DNA of 64,000 nt from positions 1-64,000 of the forward strand of contig NZ_LZSY01000098.1 of assembly GCF_001665625.1 (NCBI RefSeq), in the 5' to 3' direction. Both the position numbers and the translations under genes were made by a program. The notes beneath the pieces are model-generated. The model ran no database searches. It worked only from the letters and a program-made list of their open reading frames with translations, and had not been told where the DNA came from. Source of the stretch: Mycolicibacterium peregrinum (lineage in GTDB: Bacteria; Actinomycetota; Actinomycetes; Mycobacteriales; Mycobacteriaceae). Of this stretch, positions 44,808 through 53,790 are shown one piece after another; the first letter of the stretch is position 1; each line of letters starts with the position of its first letter.

Positions 44808-47654
44808 ATGTGTATGTGGCGGAAACCTTTTCACGATGCGGGCGCGCGTGTCCTGATCGGACGCGATGCCGAATGCCGGGTTCTGGAGGATCTGGTCACG
44901 GGAATGCGGAGCGGAGGCAGGGTGCTGGTGCTGCGCGGACAGCGCGGCGTCGGGAAGACCGAACTGCTGAACCACCTTCTCGAGCGGGTCGGGCACTACC
45001 GATCGGTACGGGTGACCGGAGTGTCGTTGGACATGGACCTCGACTTCGCCGGTCTACAGCAGTTGTGCCGACCGCTGCTCGGCCACCTCGCCGGGCTGCC
45101 GGAAGACCAACGCGACGCACTGGTGGTGGTTCTGGGACTCGGATCCGGTGCGCCGCCGACCGAAAAATTGGTGCAGTCAGCGGTTTTGAATTTGCTGACC
45201 GCCGCCTGCCGCGATGAACCGCTGGTCTGGGTTCTCGACGACGCACATTGGCTGGACCCTGCGACGCTGGCCGTTCTGGCCGCTGTGGCGAGGCGGTTGA
45301 CCACCGAACGGGCCGGGCTGGTGTTCGCGACCCGTGACCTCGGGGTGGACGTGCTGAGCGGATTGCCCGAGCGCATGATCGGCCCGTTGTCGGATGAGCA
45401 TGCGCGAGACCTGCTGGGCACGGTGATGATGACCCGACTCGACCCGCGCGTCAGCGATCGGATCATCGCCGAGACCCGGGGTAATCCGCTTGCGTTGGTT
45501 TCACTTCCGCATGATCGTGCCGCTGCAGAACTTGCCGGGGCGCTGCGCCGCGGCGACACCCCTTCGGGGGTCAAAAGAATCGAGCTCGACTATGTCGAGT
45601 TGATTCGCGCGCTGCCCGAAACGACTCGGCAGCTGCTCCTCGCCGCTGCGGCCGAGCCCGTCGGTGATGCCGCTGTGTTGGGTCGCGTCGCGGACCGGCT
45701 TGGGATCACTGCCGACATGCTGGCGCCCGCGGTGGTCGCCCGAGTGATCGAAATCGACTCCGATGTGCGGTTTCTGCACCCCCTGGCCCGGTCGGCCGCT
45801 TACCACGCTGCCGACCCGTCCGCACGCCGCGAGATGCACCGTGTACTGGCCGAAGTCACCGATGTCGAGATCGATCCGGACCGCCGGATCTGGCATATCG
45901 CCAACGCCGTGACGTGGCCCGACGATGAGGTGGCAGCGCAACTGGAAGTCGCTGCCGGTCATGCGCACGCGCAGATCGGTATGGCCGTTGCCGCAACATT
46001 TCTCGAGCGGGCCGCGGTCCTGACATCGGTTCCGGACCTTCGCTGTGACCGCGCGCTGGCCGCAGCGCGGGCCAAGCTCGATGCCGGCGCCTTTTCCGAT
46101 GCCGACACGTTGCTCGGCATGGCAGGCCTGGCACCGATGACCGGCCTGCAGCGGGCACGAGCCGCGCGGTTGTCCGCGCAGATGGAGTTCGCCAAGCGGC
46201 GCAGCGGCGACGGCGCGGCGGCTTCGTTGAGTGAGATCGCATCCCGGATGAGTGATGCTGCAGTCGAATTCGAGCACTTCGACGCTGAAGTGAGCCTTGA
46301 GACGCATCTCGAAGCTCTCGCTGCGGCGATGTACGCAGGCCGGCTCGGAGATATCCCGGCCGTGGCGCGGACGGCCGAGACCGCGCGGTGCGGTATCGAA
46401 CGCCTATCCACCGGTTCTGGGCCGGTGGGCACCGTGTTGCGGGGCATGACGGCTCAGATCACCGGTGTTCCGTATGCCGGGGAGGGATTGCCGGCGGCGG
46501 TGGAGAGGCTGGGCGCGCATCGTCTCGATGCCGATTCCCCGGCGTCGCGGTGGATGGTGCCCGCGCTGCCTCTCATCCAGCAGTCCACGGCCTATGAACT
46601 GTGGGATGACGGGTTGGTGCACCGGCTCTCCACGGCGGCGGTGCGACGAGTCCGGGCGTCCGACGCGTTGGCGCTGCTTCCGGAGACCCTGGCCTACCGG
46701 GCCGTCGTGCACATGTTGGCCGGCGAGCTCGTTGCCGCCGAAGCCCTTCTGACGGAGGCTGATTCGACCTTTCTGTCGACCCGCTACTACTCACCGCTGC
46801 GCTATCACTCTCTTGCGCTGGATGCGTGGAAGGGTGATCCGGAAGATCTCGATGCGCTCAAGGCTGGTGCCGAGGCGGCATCGGCCTCTGGGGAAGGCCG
46901 GGTGCTGGGCCTGGCCCGATATGCGACCGCCGTGCTCTGCAATGGTCTGGGCCGCTATGAGGAGGCGTTCGTCGCGGCCCAGCAGGCTGCCGAGTATGAG
47001 GACCTCGGACTGTATGGCTGGTATCTGGTCGAACTGATCGAGGCGGCGACCCGCATCGGCAACATCGACGCTGCGCAGGAGGCCTGCGGGCGCCTTACCG
47101 AGCGTTTATCGGTTCGCGACACGGATTGGGCTCTGGGGACTTTGGCGGGTGCACGGGCTCTGGTGGCCGACGATGGAGATGCCGAGGCTCACTACCGTGA
47201 AGCGATCGACCGGTTGGGGCGTACCCGCATCAGGGTCCACCTGGCCCGGGCCCATCTGCGCTACGGAGAATGGCTGCGCCGTCGGAAGCGCCGGTCGGCG
47301 GCCAAGGAACAGCTCACCATCGCGCACGACATGTTCCGCACCTTCGGTGCCCGGGCTTTCGCTGATCGTGCCGGGCGCGAGTTGATCGCGAAGGGCGAGC
47401 GCGCGGGCCGGCGGCCGGTCGCCGGCGGCGACGTCCTGACGGCTCAGGAGGCACAGATCGCGCGGCTCGCAGCAGCCGGACTGACCAACGCTGCGATCGG
47501 AGAGCAGCTGTTCATCAGCACCCACACGGTCGAGTGGCACCTGCGGAAAGTGTTCGCCAAGCTCTCGGTTACCTCTCGTCGGCAACTTCGGGGCTTGTCG
47601 GACAGCCTCGCTCACCAGCCTTCGGTAAGTACCCGGTCCAGGGTGTCGGCGTAG
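44808..47654 (+). CDS. LAL-type ATPase LuxR-family regulator 3
   Basis: A 948-residue LAL paralog, the most diverged of the three at the P-loop (RGQRGVGKTELL, residues 43-54) but with conserved Walker B LVWVLDDAHWLDPA and HTH LTAQEAQIARLAAAGLTNAAIGEQLFISTHTVEWHLRKVFAKLSVTSRRQL. About 20 extra residues follow the HTH (SDSLAHQPSVSTRSRVSA), encoded by DNA that is also the 3' end of the convergent aminotransferase fusion gene (43-bp overlap). It lies 34 nt after regulator 2, so probably the same transcript. Confidence 0.88.
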   Translation: MCMWRKPFHDAGARVLIGRDAECRVLEDLVTGMRSGGRVLVLRGQRGVGKTELLNHLLERVGHYRSVRVTGVSLDMDLDFAGLQQLCRPLLGHLAGLPEDQRDALVVVLGLGSGAPPTEKLVQSAVLNLLTAACRDEPLVWVLDDAHWLDPATLAVLAAVARRLTTERAGLVFATRDLGVDVLSGLPERMIGPLSDEHARDLLGTVMMTRLDPRVSDRIIAETRGNPLALVSLPHDRAAAELAGALRRGDTPSGVKRIELDYVELIRALPETTRQLLLAAAAEPVGDAAVLGRVADRLGITADMLAPAVVARVIEIDSDVRFLHPLARSAAYHAADPSARREMHRVLAEVTDVEIDPDRRIWHIANAVTWPDDEVAAQLEVAAGHAHAQIGMAVAATFLERAAVLTSVPDLRCDRALAAARAKLDAGAFSDADTLLGMAGLAPMTGLQRARAARLSAQMEFAKRRSGDGAAASLSEIASRMSDAAVEFEHFDAEVSLETHLEALAAAMYAGRLGDIPAVARTAETARCGIERLSTGSGPVGTVLRGMTAQITGVPYAGEGLPAAVERLGAHRLDADSPASRWMVPALPLIQQSTAYELWDDGLVHRLSTAAVRRVRASDALALLPETLAYRAVVHMLAGELVAAEALLTEADSTFLSTRYYSPLRYHSLALDAWKGDPEDLDALKAGAEAASASGEGRVLGLARYATAVLCNGLGRYEEAFVAAQQAAEYEDLGLYGWYLVELIEAATRIGNIDAAQEACGRLTERLSVRDTDWALGTLAGARALVADDGDAEAHYREAIDRLGRTRIRVHLARAHLRYGEWLRRRKRRSAAKEQLTIAHDMFRTFGARAFADRAGRELIAKGERAGRRPVAGGDVLTAQEAQIARLAAAGLTNAAIGEQLFISTHTVEWHLRKVFAKLSVTSRRQLRGLSDSLAHQPSVSTRSRVSA

Positions 47655-50548
47655 AAATCGGCCGCTTCGATGTCGATGCACAACGGCGGCTTGGTTTTCA
47701 GGATGTTCTGGTGGTCGCCGGTCGGCTGGATGATCACCCCGAGTTCGAGCATCCGATCACAGATGAGGGCCGTTTCCTCGGTGGCCGGCTCGAGGGTGTC
47801 GGGATCGCGGATCATCTCGACGCCGAGGTACAGGCCGACGCCATGGACGGTGCCGATGATCGAGTGCCGCTCGGCCAGTTCCTCCAGTCGCGACTTCAGA
47901 TGAGCGCCGACGCGGGACGCGTTGCCTTGCAGGTCTTCGTCGTTCAGCACGTCGAGCACCGTCATTCCGATCGCGCATGACAGTGGACTGCCGCCGGTGG
48001 AGGAGAAGAAGTAACCCTGGCTGCGGAAGGCCTCGGCGATGGCGCGGCTGGTGACCACCGCCCCCAGCGGATAACCGTTACCGACCGATTTGGCCATCGA
48101 CACAATGTCGGGGACCACTCCCTGTTGGTCGAAGCCCCAAAACCATTCGCCCAGACGACCGTAGCCGACCTGGACTTCATCCGCGACCGCGTATCCGCCC
48201 GCCCCGCGCACCGCCGCGTAGACCTGCTCCAGGTATCCGTCGGGTAGGGCCATGCCGCCGGCATTGCCGTATACCGTCTCGCAGATGAACGCGGCCGGGG
48301 CGCGCCCCTCGGCGATCAACTGGTCGATCTGGGCCACCGCGTCCACCGCGTATCGCCCGACCTCACTACCGCGGTACTTGCCGCGGAAGCTGTTGGGCGA
48401 TTCGACGGTGTGCACCCAATCCGGCCGGGTGGTGAGCGCATTCGGGTTGTCCGCGGTAGAGGTCGACACGGCGTCGGTGCCGTACGTCCAGCCGTGATAC
48501 GCCTCGCGCATCGCCACCACATCGGGGCGCCCGGCCGCTGCGGTCGCCAACCGCAGCGCCAGGTCACTGGCCTCAGATCCGGAGTTGACCAGAAATACCG
48601 TGTCGAGCGGATCTGGCAGGAGCTCGGCCAGGCGTTCGCTGAATTCGACGACGGAGGCGTAGTTGAACCGTGAGTTGGTGTTCAGCTTGCGCAGCTGCCG
48701 GGCTGCTGCCGCCGCGACCCGCGGGTGCGCGTGGCCCAACACCGTGACGTTGTTGACCATGTCCAGATAGCAGCGTCCGCTGGTGGACATCAGGAAGTGT
48801 CGCCAGCCCCGTTCGATTCGCGGCGGTCGGCGGTAGTAGTGCTCCTGTACGGGTGCGAATGCGCGGTCGCGCCGGACCATCAGATCGGGCTCGGAATCAT
48901 CGGCGGATAATGGCGGTAATCCCAGCAGCGGCCGTGGATCTCGGCACAGTGCCAGCCAGCCGGGAGCGAGTGCGGGCGTGGTCAGATGCGGTGCCACCGG
49001 CGCGCCGACGGGCCGCACTGCGAGTTCGACACGTCGACCCGGTGCGGCCACGCCCATCCCGTCTCCCGAACCGGCGCTCACTCCGGTCAAAGTCAGCTCG
49101 AAGTCGGTGCCGCGGAACGTCACCGCAGAGGCTGAGCGATCGACGATCTCACCGCTGAAAGGCACTACCAGCGGGGTGGATTCAGCAGCCCACATACTGA
49201 TTCCGGTCGGCGCCACGGCCGGCTCGTCCTGGCTCAACGCGGGAGCCTGCGCGATCCGCGGTTGTCCGTACCGGGTCACCACCAGTGCGGCGCCGTCGGC
49301 CAGTGCGGCCCTGGCCAATTCGTCTTCGATATCGGGTTTCACCCAGCCGCCGGCCGTGAAGGCGTCGCTCAGATCATCGGACGTCGCACCCAGATCCAGC
49401 GTCACCACCGGCCCCGGCACGGTGAGCATCGGCCGGTCAACCGGAACCGGCTCGGGCGGTGCGGCCAGCCCGAGGTCGGCCTTGATCAGCGCCGTCATCA
49501 CGTCCATCGGCACCGAGGTGGCGGACTCGAACATCTGCCACTCGCCGTCGGACTGCTCGGTGAGGTAGTCGTTGTCCGGGTCGAAACCGGCCTGATGTGC
49601 TCCGCTGATGATCAGCACCGCGGTGCGCAGTACCAGCAACGGCCACAACGCTTCTGCCTCGGCAACGCTCAAGGGTCGGATGGCATGGAAGGCTCGGATG
49701 CCGGGCAGCACGGCCACCGGGTCGGCTCCGGGATGTTGCAGTACCGAGGACAGTGTGATGGCCAGTTCGCTCACGGCCCAACTGTCGGCCAGATCGCCGA
49801 GATCGATGATGCCGTCGGGGTGCACGGTACCGCCGACGCCGCGGGAGACCACGACATTGGCGTCGGTCAGGTCCATGTGCACGGCTTGCCGGGGCAGTGC
49901 GTCGGCCAGTGGTGCGATGCGGGCCCACGCCGCATCGGCCGCAGTCTCCAGGCGGGTACGTGCAGCATCGTCGTCGACGTGGACTGCCAGGTGGGATACC
50001 ACCTCGGCGCCGTAACGCAGGTCCCACTGCAGGATCCGGTCGAGGCCGGGATGGCTGAAACCGGCCAATGCTCGGCTGACCCGTCCGGCCAGTGCACCCA
50101 GTTCGGCGACCGTGGCCGGCGGCAGGTAGCCGGACTCGATGAGGGTTCCGCCGGGCAGGTGTCGCAGCAGTCGCACGTAGGCGGTGTCGTCGGTCCGGTT
50201 CAGGCCCAGACCGGTTACCGCGGTGAGCTTTTCGCCGCGCTGGTTGGGCAACGGCTGCGCCACGCGCAAATTCGGTTCGGCTGCTGCGATCAGGTCTGCG
50301 GCCAACTCCTGAGCACTCAGCTCGATCTCGTTGAACGCGGGGTTCGCGATCTTCAGCACCCCGGTGATCGCGTCGCCGTCACCCACCAGGAAATTCTTAT
50401 CCTGCTGGCTGCCCAGCGATTTCACACTCGCCCGTAGGCCGAAATGGGTGGCCAGGATGTCGCGGGCGGATGATTCGCCGACCTGAGGTGCGGGCAGCTC
50501 AGGCTGGCGCAGAAAGTTGAAGCCTACGGTGTCGCGGGTGGCGCTCAC
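47612..50548 (-). CDS. APH-family kinase + class III PLP enzyme fusion
   Basis: A 978-residue three-part protein. Residues about 30-340 are an APH/choline-kinase-like phosphotransferase (VHMDLTDANVVVS catalytic loop; GIIDLGDLADSW metal loop). About 400-570 is a beta-rich linker with a peptidase-M23/lipoyl-like stretch (VVPFSGEIVDRSASAVTFRG). About 590-978 is a class III aminotransferase-type PLP domain: NSGSEASDLALRLA, AYHGWTYGTD, DEVQVGYGRLGEWFWGF and PLP-lysine about residue 820 in SMAKSVGNGYPLG. In animals the separate proteins hydroxylysine kinase and phospholyase (PHYKPL/ETNPPL families) share these folds, so a kinase-then-phospholyase sequence on an amino alcohol is possible. GTG start overlaps the hydrolase stop. 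Confidence 0.88.
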   Translation of the reverse strand: MSATRDTVGFNFLRQPELPAPQVGESSARDILATHFGLRASVKSLGSQQDKNFLVGDGDAITGVLKIANPAFNEIELSAQELAADLIAAAEPNLRVAQPLPNQRGEKLTAVTGLGLNRTDDTAYVRLLRHLPGGTLIESGYLPPATVAELGALAGRVSRALAGFSHPGLDRILQWDLRYGAEVVSHLAVHVDDDAARTRLETAADAAWARIAPLADALPRQAVHMDLTDANVVVSRGVGGTVHPDGIIDLGDLADSWAVSELAITLSSVLQHPGADPVAVLPGIRAFHAIRPLSVAEAEALWPLLVLRTAVLIISGAHQAGFDPDNDYLTEQSDGEWQMFESATSVPMDVMTALIKADLGLAAPPEPVPVDRPMLTVPGPVVTLDLGATSDDLSDAFTAGGWVKPDIEDELARAALADGAALVVTRYGQPRIAQAPALSQDEPAVAPTGISMWAAESTPLVVPFSGEIVDRSASAVTFRGTDFELTLTGVSAGSGDGMGVAAPGRRVELAVRPVGAPVAPHLTTPALAPGWLALCRDPRPLLGLPPLSADDSEPDLMVRRDRAFAPVQEHYYRRPPRIERGWRHFLMSTSGRCYLDMVNNVTVLGHAHPRVAAAAARQLRKLNTNSRFNYASVVEFSERLAELLPDPLDTVFLVNSGSEASDLALRLATAAAGRPDVVAMREAYHGWTYGTDAVSTSTADNPNALTTRPDWVHTVESPNSFRGKYRGSEVGRYAVDAVAQIDQLIAEGRAPAAFICETVYGNAGGMALPDGYLEQVYAAVRGAGGYAVADEVQVGYGRLGEWFWGFDQQGVVPDIVSMAKSVGNGYPLGAVVTSRAIAEAFRSQGYFFSSTGGSPLSCAIGMTVLDVLNDEDLQGNASRVGAHLKSRLEELAERHSIIGTVHGVGLYLGVEMIRDPDTLEPATEETALICDRMLELGVIIQPTGDHQNILKTKPPLCIDIEAADFYADTLDRVLTEGW

Positions 50549-51423
50549 CGCCCGACGAACTCCACGACGACCTCGGTGAATGCGTCGTTGTCGTCCCCGG
50601 CGGCGGTGTGCCCCGCATCGGACAGCTCGACGAACTCGGCGGCAGGCACCTTCTCCAGAAAGTCCTGCACGCCCTCGGGGCTGACCACATCGGAGAGCTT
50701 GCCGCGGATCAGCAGGATCGGGATGGTCAGGTTCATCGCGGCTGATTCCAGCTTGTCGACACGGGCGAACGGATCGTCCTCGGGCTTGGTGAGGAAGGCC
50801 GGATCCCAGTGCCAGTACCAACGCCCGTCGCGCTGCCGCAGGTTCTTCTTCAGCCCCTCCGGGCTGCGCGGCTTCGTGCGGTGGGGCAGGTAGGCGGAGA
50901 CCGCCTCGGCAGCCTGTTCGAGGGAGTCGAAACCGTCCACGTTGGTGAACATGAAGTCGCGGATACGCGCGCTACCGCTCTTCTCGAACCGGGGCACCAC
51001 ATCGACCAGCACGAGTTTGGTGACCAGCTCCGGGCCGGCCTCGTGGGACGCCAGGATGCTGGTCAGCCCGCCCATGCTGGCCCCGATCAGCACCACCGGC
51101 CGGCCGACTTGATACAGCACGTGCTGCACGTCGGAGCTCAGCGCTTCCACCGAATAGTTCGCGCTGGGGGAGCGGTCGCTGTCGCCGTGACCACGCGCGT
51201 CGAGCGCGATCACGTGCACGCCGTCGTCGGCCAGGATCTGCCCGGTGTTCTTCCAGGAGTACCGGTTCTGCCCGCCGCCGTGAAGTAGCAGAACCGTAGG
51301 TCGGTCAGCAGCGGACGCGGCGTCGCGGTTCCATTCGTCGCCGACCAGATTCAGATCGTCGACGCCCCGGAACGTGACGATGCGTGACTCGCTGTGCGCG
51401 GTTTTCCCGGTGCTCACGGACAT
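50545..51423 (-). CDS. Alpha/beta hydrolase
   Basis: A 292-residue alpha/beta hydrolase: oxyanion motif LLLHGGGQNRYSW, ARGHGDSDRSP, nucleophile elbow LIGASMGGLTSI (Ser), acid in LLIRGKLSDVVS, and histidine in ELSDAGHTAAGDDNDAF. Substrate unknown; similar proteins include esterases and non-haem haloperoxidase-like enzymes. First gene of a two-gene leftward operon with the kinase-PLP fusion, coupled by GTGA overlap. A TetR gene is divergent. Confidence 0.86.
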   Translation of the reverse strand: MSVSTGKTAHSESRIVTFRGVDDLNLVGDEWNRDAASAADRPTVLLLHGGGQNRYSWKNTGQILADDGVHVIALDARGHGDSDRSPSANYSVEALSSDVQHVLYQVGRPVVLIGASMGGLTSILASHEAGPELVTKLVLVDVVPRFEKSGSARIRDFMFTNVDGFDSLEQAAEAVSAYLPHRTKPRSPEGLKKNLRQRDGRWYWHWDPAFLTKPEDDPFARVDKLESAAMNLTIPILLIRGKLSDVVSPEGVQDFLEKVPAAEFVELSDAGHTAAGDDNDAFTEVVVEFVGR

Positions 51424-51468
51424 TCCTCTCGGCAGGCCCCGGAAGTCACGTTACCCAGGGGTGTTTTC

Positions 51469-51482
51469 GTCGCATCTGCGAC
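51469..51482. promoter_or_regulatory. Palindrome between hydrolase operon and divergent TetR gene
   Basis: GTCGCA-TC-TGCGAC is a near-central 14-bp dyad, 45 nt before the hydrolase start and 34 nt before the TetR start. A good candidate for the operator of the adjacent TetR protein. Confidence 0.5.
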
Positions 51483-51516
51483 CCGTGCAAGCGGGCCGTT
51501 TCTAGAATCGTCAATC

Positions 51517-52158
51517 GTGCGGATTGATCCAGGTATCGAGCCGGATGACGCGGCGCGCGACGCCGCCGAGCGCCGCGCGATCATCAGGGCCGCCTTCACC
51601 TGCCTGGCCGAGCCCCACACCGGTGCCGTGCCGATCGCATCGGTGCTGGCTCGCGCCGGGCTGTCCACCCGGGCCTTCTATCGCCACTTCGAATCCAAGG
51701 ACGCGTTGTTCCTGGCCATGCAACAGAGCGCGGGCAGGGCGTTGGGTCGCAGGCTCGACGAGATCGCCGACGACACCGATGGTGCGCCCGCAGAACAGCT
51801 CGAGCAGTGGATCAGGGTGTCGTTCGACGTGATACACGACGCGCGACTGCGCGGGCAGGCGTTGGTTCTGGATCTGGAGGAGGTTCGCTCGGCCAAGGGC
51901 TACCTCGCCGGGCAGGAACAGTGGCGGATCGACCGCGAACGGTCGCTGGCAGCTCTCCTGCGCCGCGGCCTGGACGACGCGTCGTTTCCGCTGACCAGGC
52001 CGGAGCGGGATGCCGCGGCCATCCGCGCAGTGGTCAGCCATGAGCTGTCCCGGCTGGGAGCCGACGGGGATTGGGAGGGTGCGTGCGCCGCCGCGGTGGA
52101 CTTTGCGCTGCGCGCGGTGGGGGCGCGCATCACGTGCAGAGAGCCCGGTAGCACGTAA
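51517..52158 (+). CDS. TetR/AcrR-family transcriptional regulator
   Basis: A 213-residue regulator: HTH at about residues 20-62 (RAIIRAAFTCLAEPHTGAVPIASVLARAGLSTRAFYRHFESKDALFLAMQ), then a helical ligand domain (LEQWIRVSFDVIHDARLRGQALVLDLEEVRSAKG). GTG at 51517; an open extension upstream crosses the dyad at 51469 and is less likely. It may control the divergent hydrolase/fusion operon or the downstream Mce-associated genes; the dyad favours the former. Confidence 0.82.
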   Translation: MRIDPGIEPDDAARDAAERRAIIRAAFTCLAEPHTGAVPIASVLARAGLSTRAFYRHFESKDALFLAMQQSAGRALGRRLDEIADDTDGAPAEQLEQWIRVSFDVIHDARLRGQALVLDLEEVRSAKGYLAGQEQWRIDRERSLAALLRRGLDDASFPLTRPERDAAAIRAVVSHELSRLGADGDWEGACAAAVDFALRAVGARITCREPGST

Positions 52159-52288
52159 GGGCGGCCGCCCGAGAGGCGTATCCGGGACTGCCGGTACCGC
52201 TGATGACGGTGTGACCGGTGCCACGTACGTTGGACCGCACGCGTGCTGTCGCACGCGCGATACCGCAGTGCCACCGAGGAGCAGATGT

Positions 52289-52948
52289 ATGGCAGACGAC
52301 AGCGCCGACGCCGAGTCGGTCGAGCCGACCGAGGCCGAGGAGCCGAGCCCGTCCGCCCCAGAACCCGACGCCCAGGCTGTCGAACAAACCGACGAGGACG
52401 CCGACGGTGAGGTCGCCGAGGAAGAGTCGGACGAGGCCGAGCACACGGCCCCCGAACGACGCCGGTCCCTGCGCCCGAAGACTGCGTCGGTTGTCGGCGG
52501 CGTGCTCGTTGTCGCACTCGTGGCGCTGACCGGTTGGCTGGGCTATGACTACTACCAGGTCCATCAGGAACAGCAGCGACGTGACATGTTCCTGGAAACT
52601 GCCCGCCAAGGCGCGTCCAACCTGACAAGCATCGACTGGGAGCACGCCGAAGACGACGTCCAGCGAGTGCTCGACTCATCGACCGGGCGCTTCTACGACG
52701 ACTTCGAGAAACGTTCGAAGTCCTTCCTGGACGTGGTCAAACAGATCAAGTCGAAGTCGGTGGGCACAGTAACCGCATCGGCTTTGGAGTCCTACTCGGA
52801 GGACAAGGCGGACGTGCTCATGTCCGTGACCGTTCGGTCCACGAATGCGGGCGTGCCCGAGCAGGATCCCCAGGTGTGGCGAATGGTATTGACAGTGCAG
52901 GATATTGAGGGCAAGGCAAAGGTTTCCAACGTGGAGTTCATCCAGTGA
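52289..52948 (+). CDS. Orphan Mce-associated membrane protein 1
   Basis: A 219-residue protein of the Mce-associated (Mam/Omam) type, resembling Rv1362c/Rv0177-like proteins: acidic disordered N-terminus (about 1-60, rich in Glu/Asp), one membrane helix (SVVGGVLVVALVALTGWLGYDYY) and a periplasmic NTF2/VirB8-like domain (RRDMFLETARQGASNLTSIDWEHAEDDVQRVLDSSTGRFYDDFEKRSKSF). Omam proteins stabilise Mce lipid importers although encoded away from mce operons; no mce genes occur in this window. Coupled to the next gene by GTGA overlap. ATG at 52289. Confidence 0.85.
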   Translation: MADDSADAESVEPTEAEEPSPSAPEPDAQAVEQTDEDADGEVAEEESDEAEHTAPERRRSLRPKTASVVGGVLVVALVALTGWLGYDYYQVHQEQQRRDMFLETARQGASNLTSIDWEHAEDDVQRVLDSSTGRFYDDFEKRSKSFLDVVKQIKSKSVGTVTASALESYSEDKADVLMSVTVRSTNAGVPEQDPQVWRMVLTVQDIEGKAKVSNVEFIQ

Positions 52949-53790
52949 GCGGCCGGCACAAGATGCCGCCGGCGGGGCGTCGTAAGGCCGCAGCCGAATC
53001 CGCAGAGTTTGCCGAGCCCGTAGCCGCCGAGCCGGTCAGCCTGGAGAAGGCGAGCCCCGAGCCCGACAGCGTCGAGTCGGACAGTGCCGAGCCCGGCAGC
53101 GTTGAGCCCGGCAGCGTCGAGCCGGGCAGTGCCGAGTCGGACAGCGTCGAGCCGGACGGTGCCGAGGAGGCGGCGGTCGAGGAATCGGTCGGGCCAGCCG
53201 ACGAGCCCGTCGTCGCCGACAAGCCCGCCGACGAAGCCGACGAAACCGAAGAAGCTGACGAGGCGGTGGAGCCCGCGGAACGCGCCGAAGAGGCCGAACC
53301 GTCCCATCCGCGCGCTCGGGTCAGCCTGCCTGTCGTGCTGGCGATCATCGCCTTGGTGTTGGCGACGGCCTCTGGGGTGCTGCGCTGGCTGACCGTGTCG
53401 CAGAACGAAAGTGACACGGCACGAGTCGAATCGGTTCAGGCGGCCAAGGACATCACGGCCCAGATGCTGTCGTATGAGACCGAAACCGTCGACCAACAGC
53501 TCACCGCGGCCCGCGACCGGATGACCGGGAATTTTCGCGGTACCTACACAGCGATGATCAACGAGGTGATCCCGGCCGCACACGCGCAGCGGATCGCGGC
53601 AGTCGCCGACGTACTGGAGGCTGGGACCGCGACCGCGAAACCCGACCGCGTCGAGTTGGTGCTGTTCGTCAATCAGAGTGTCCAGGTCGGCGACGAAATG
53701 CCGAAGAAGCACCCGTCGGTGGCGCGGGTGACGATGGTCAAAGACGGTGGCCAATGGCTGATGTCCGAGTACGAGCCGGTGCCACTGTGA
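52945..53790 (+). CDS. Orphan Mce-associated membrane protein 2
   Basis: A 281-residue partner of the preceding gene, Rv1363c-like. A very long acidic N-terminal region (about 1-125) contains a pentapeptide repeat (E-x-x-S/G-x). A membrane helix (LPVVLAIIALVLATASGVLRWL) and a periplasmic VirB8-like domain (DITAQMLSYETETVDQQLTAARDRMTGNFRGTYTAMINEVIPAAHAQRI) follow. GTG start inside the previous stop; its own stop overlaps the next GTG. The pair probably forms a heteromeric membrane subunit. Confidence 0.85.
   Translation: MSGRHKMPPAGRRKAAAESAEFAEPVAAEPVSLEKASPEPDSVESDSAEPGSVEPGSVEPGSAESDSVEPDGAEEAAVEESVGPADEPVVADKPADEADETEEADEAVEPAERAEEAEPSHPRARVSLPVVLAIIALVLATASGVLRWLTVSQNESDTARVESVQAAKDITAQMLSYETETVDQQLTAARDRMTGNFRGTYTAMINEVIPAAHAQRIAAVADVLEAGTATAKPDRVELVLFVNQSVQVGDEMPKKHPSVARVTMVKDGGQWLMSEYEPVPL
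53059..53163. repeat. 15-bp coding tandem repeat, seven units
   Basis: Seven consecutive imperfect 15-bp units of form GAGCCSGRCAGYGYY encode E-P/S-D/G-S/G-V/A pentapeptides in the acidic N-terminus of Mce-associated protein 2. Units differ mainly at wobble positions and at Pro/Ser and Asp/Gly codons. In-frame length means copy changes would not disrupt the protein. Confidence 0.8.
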
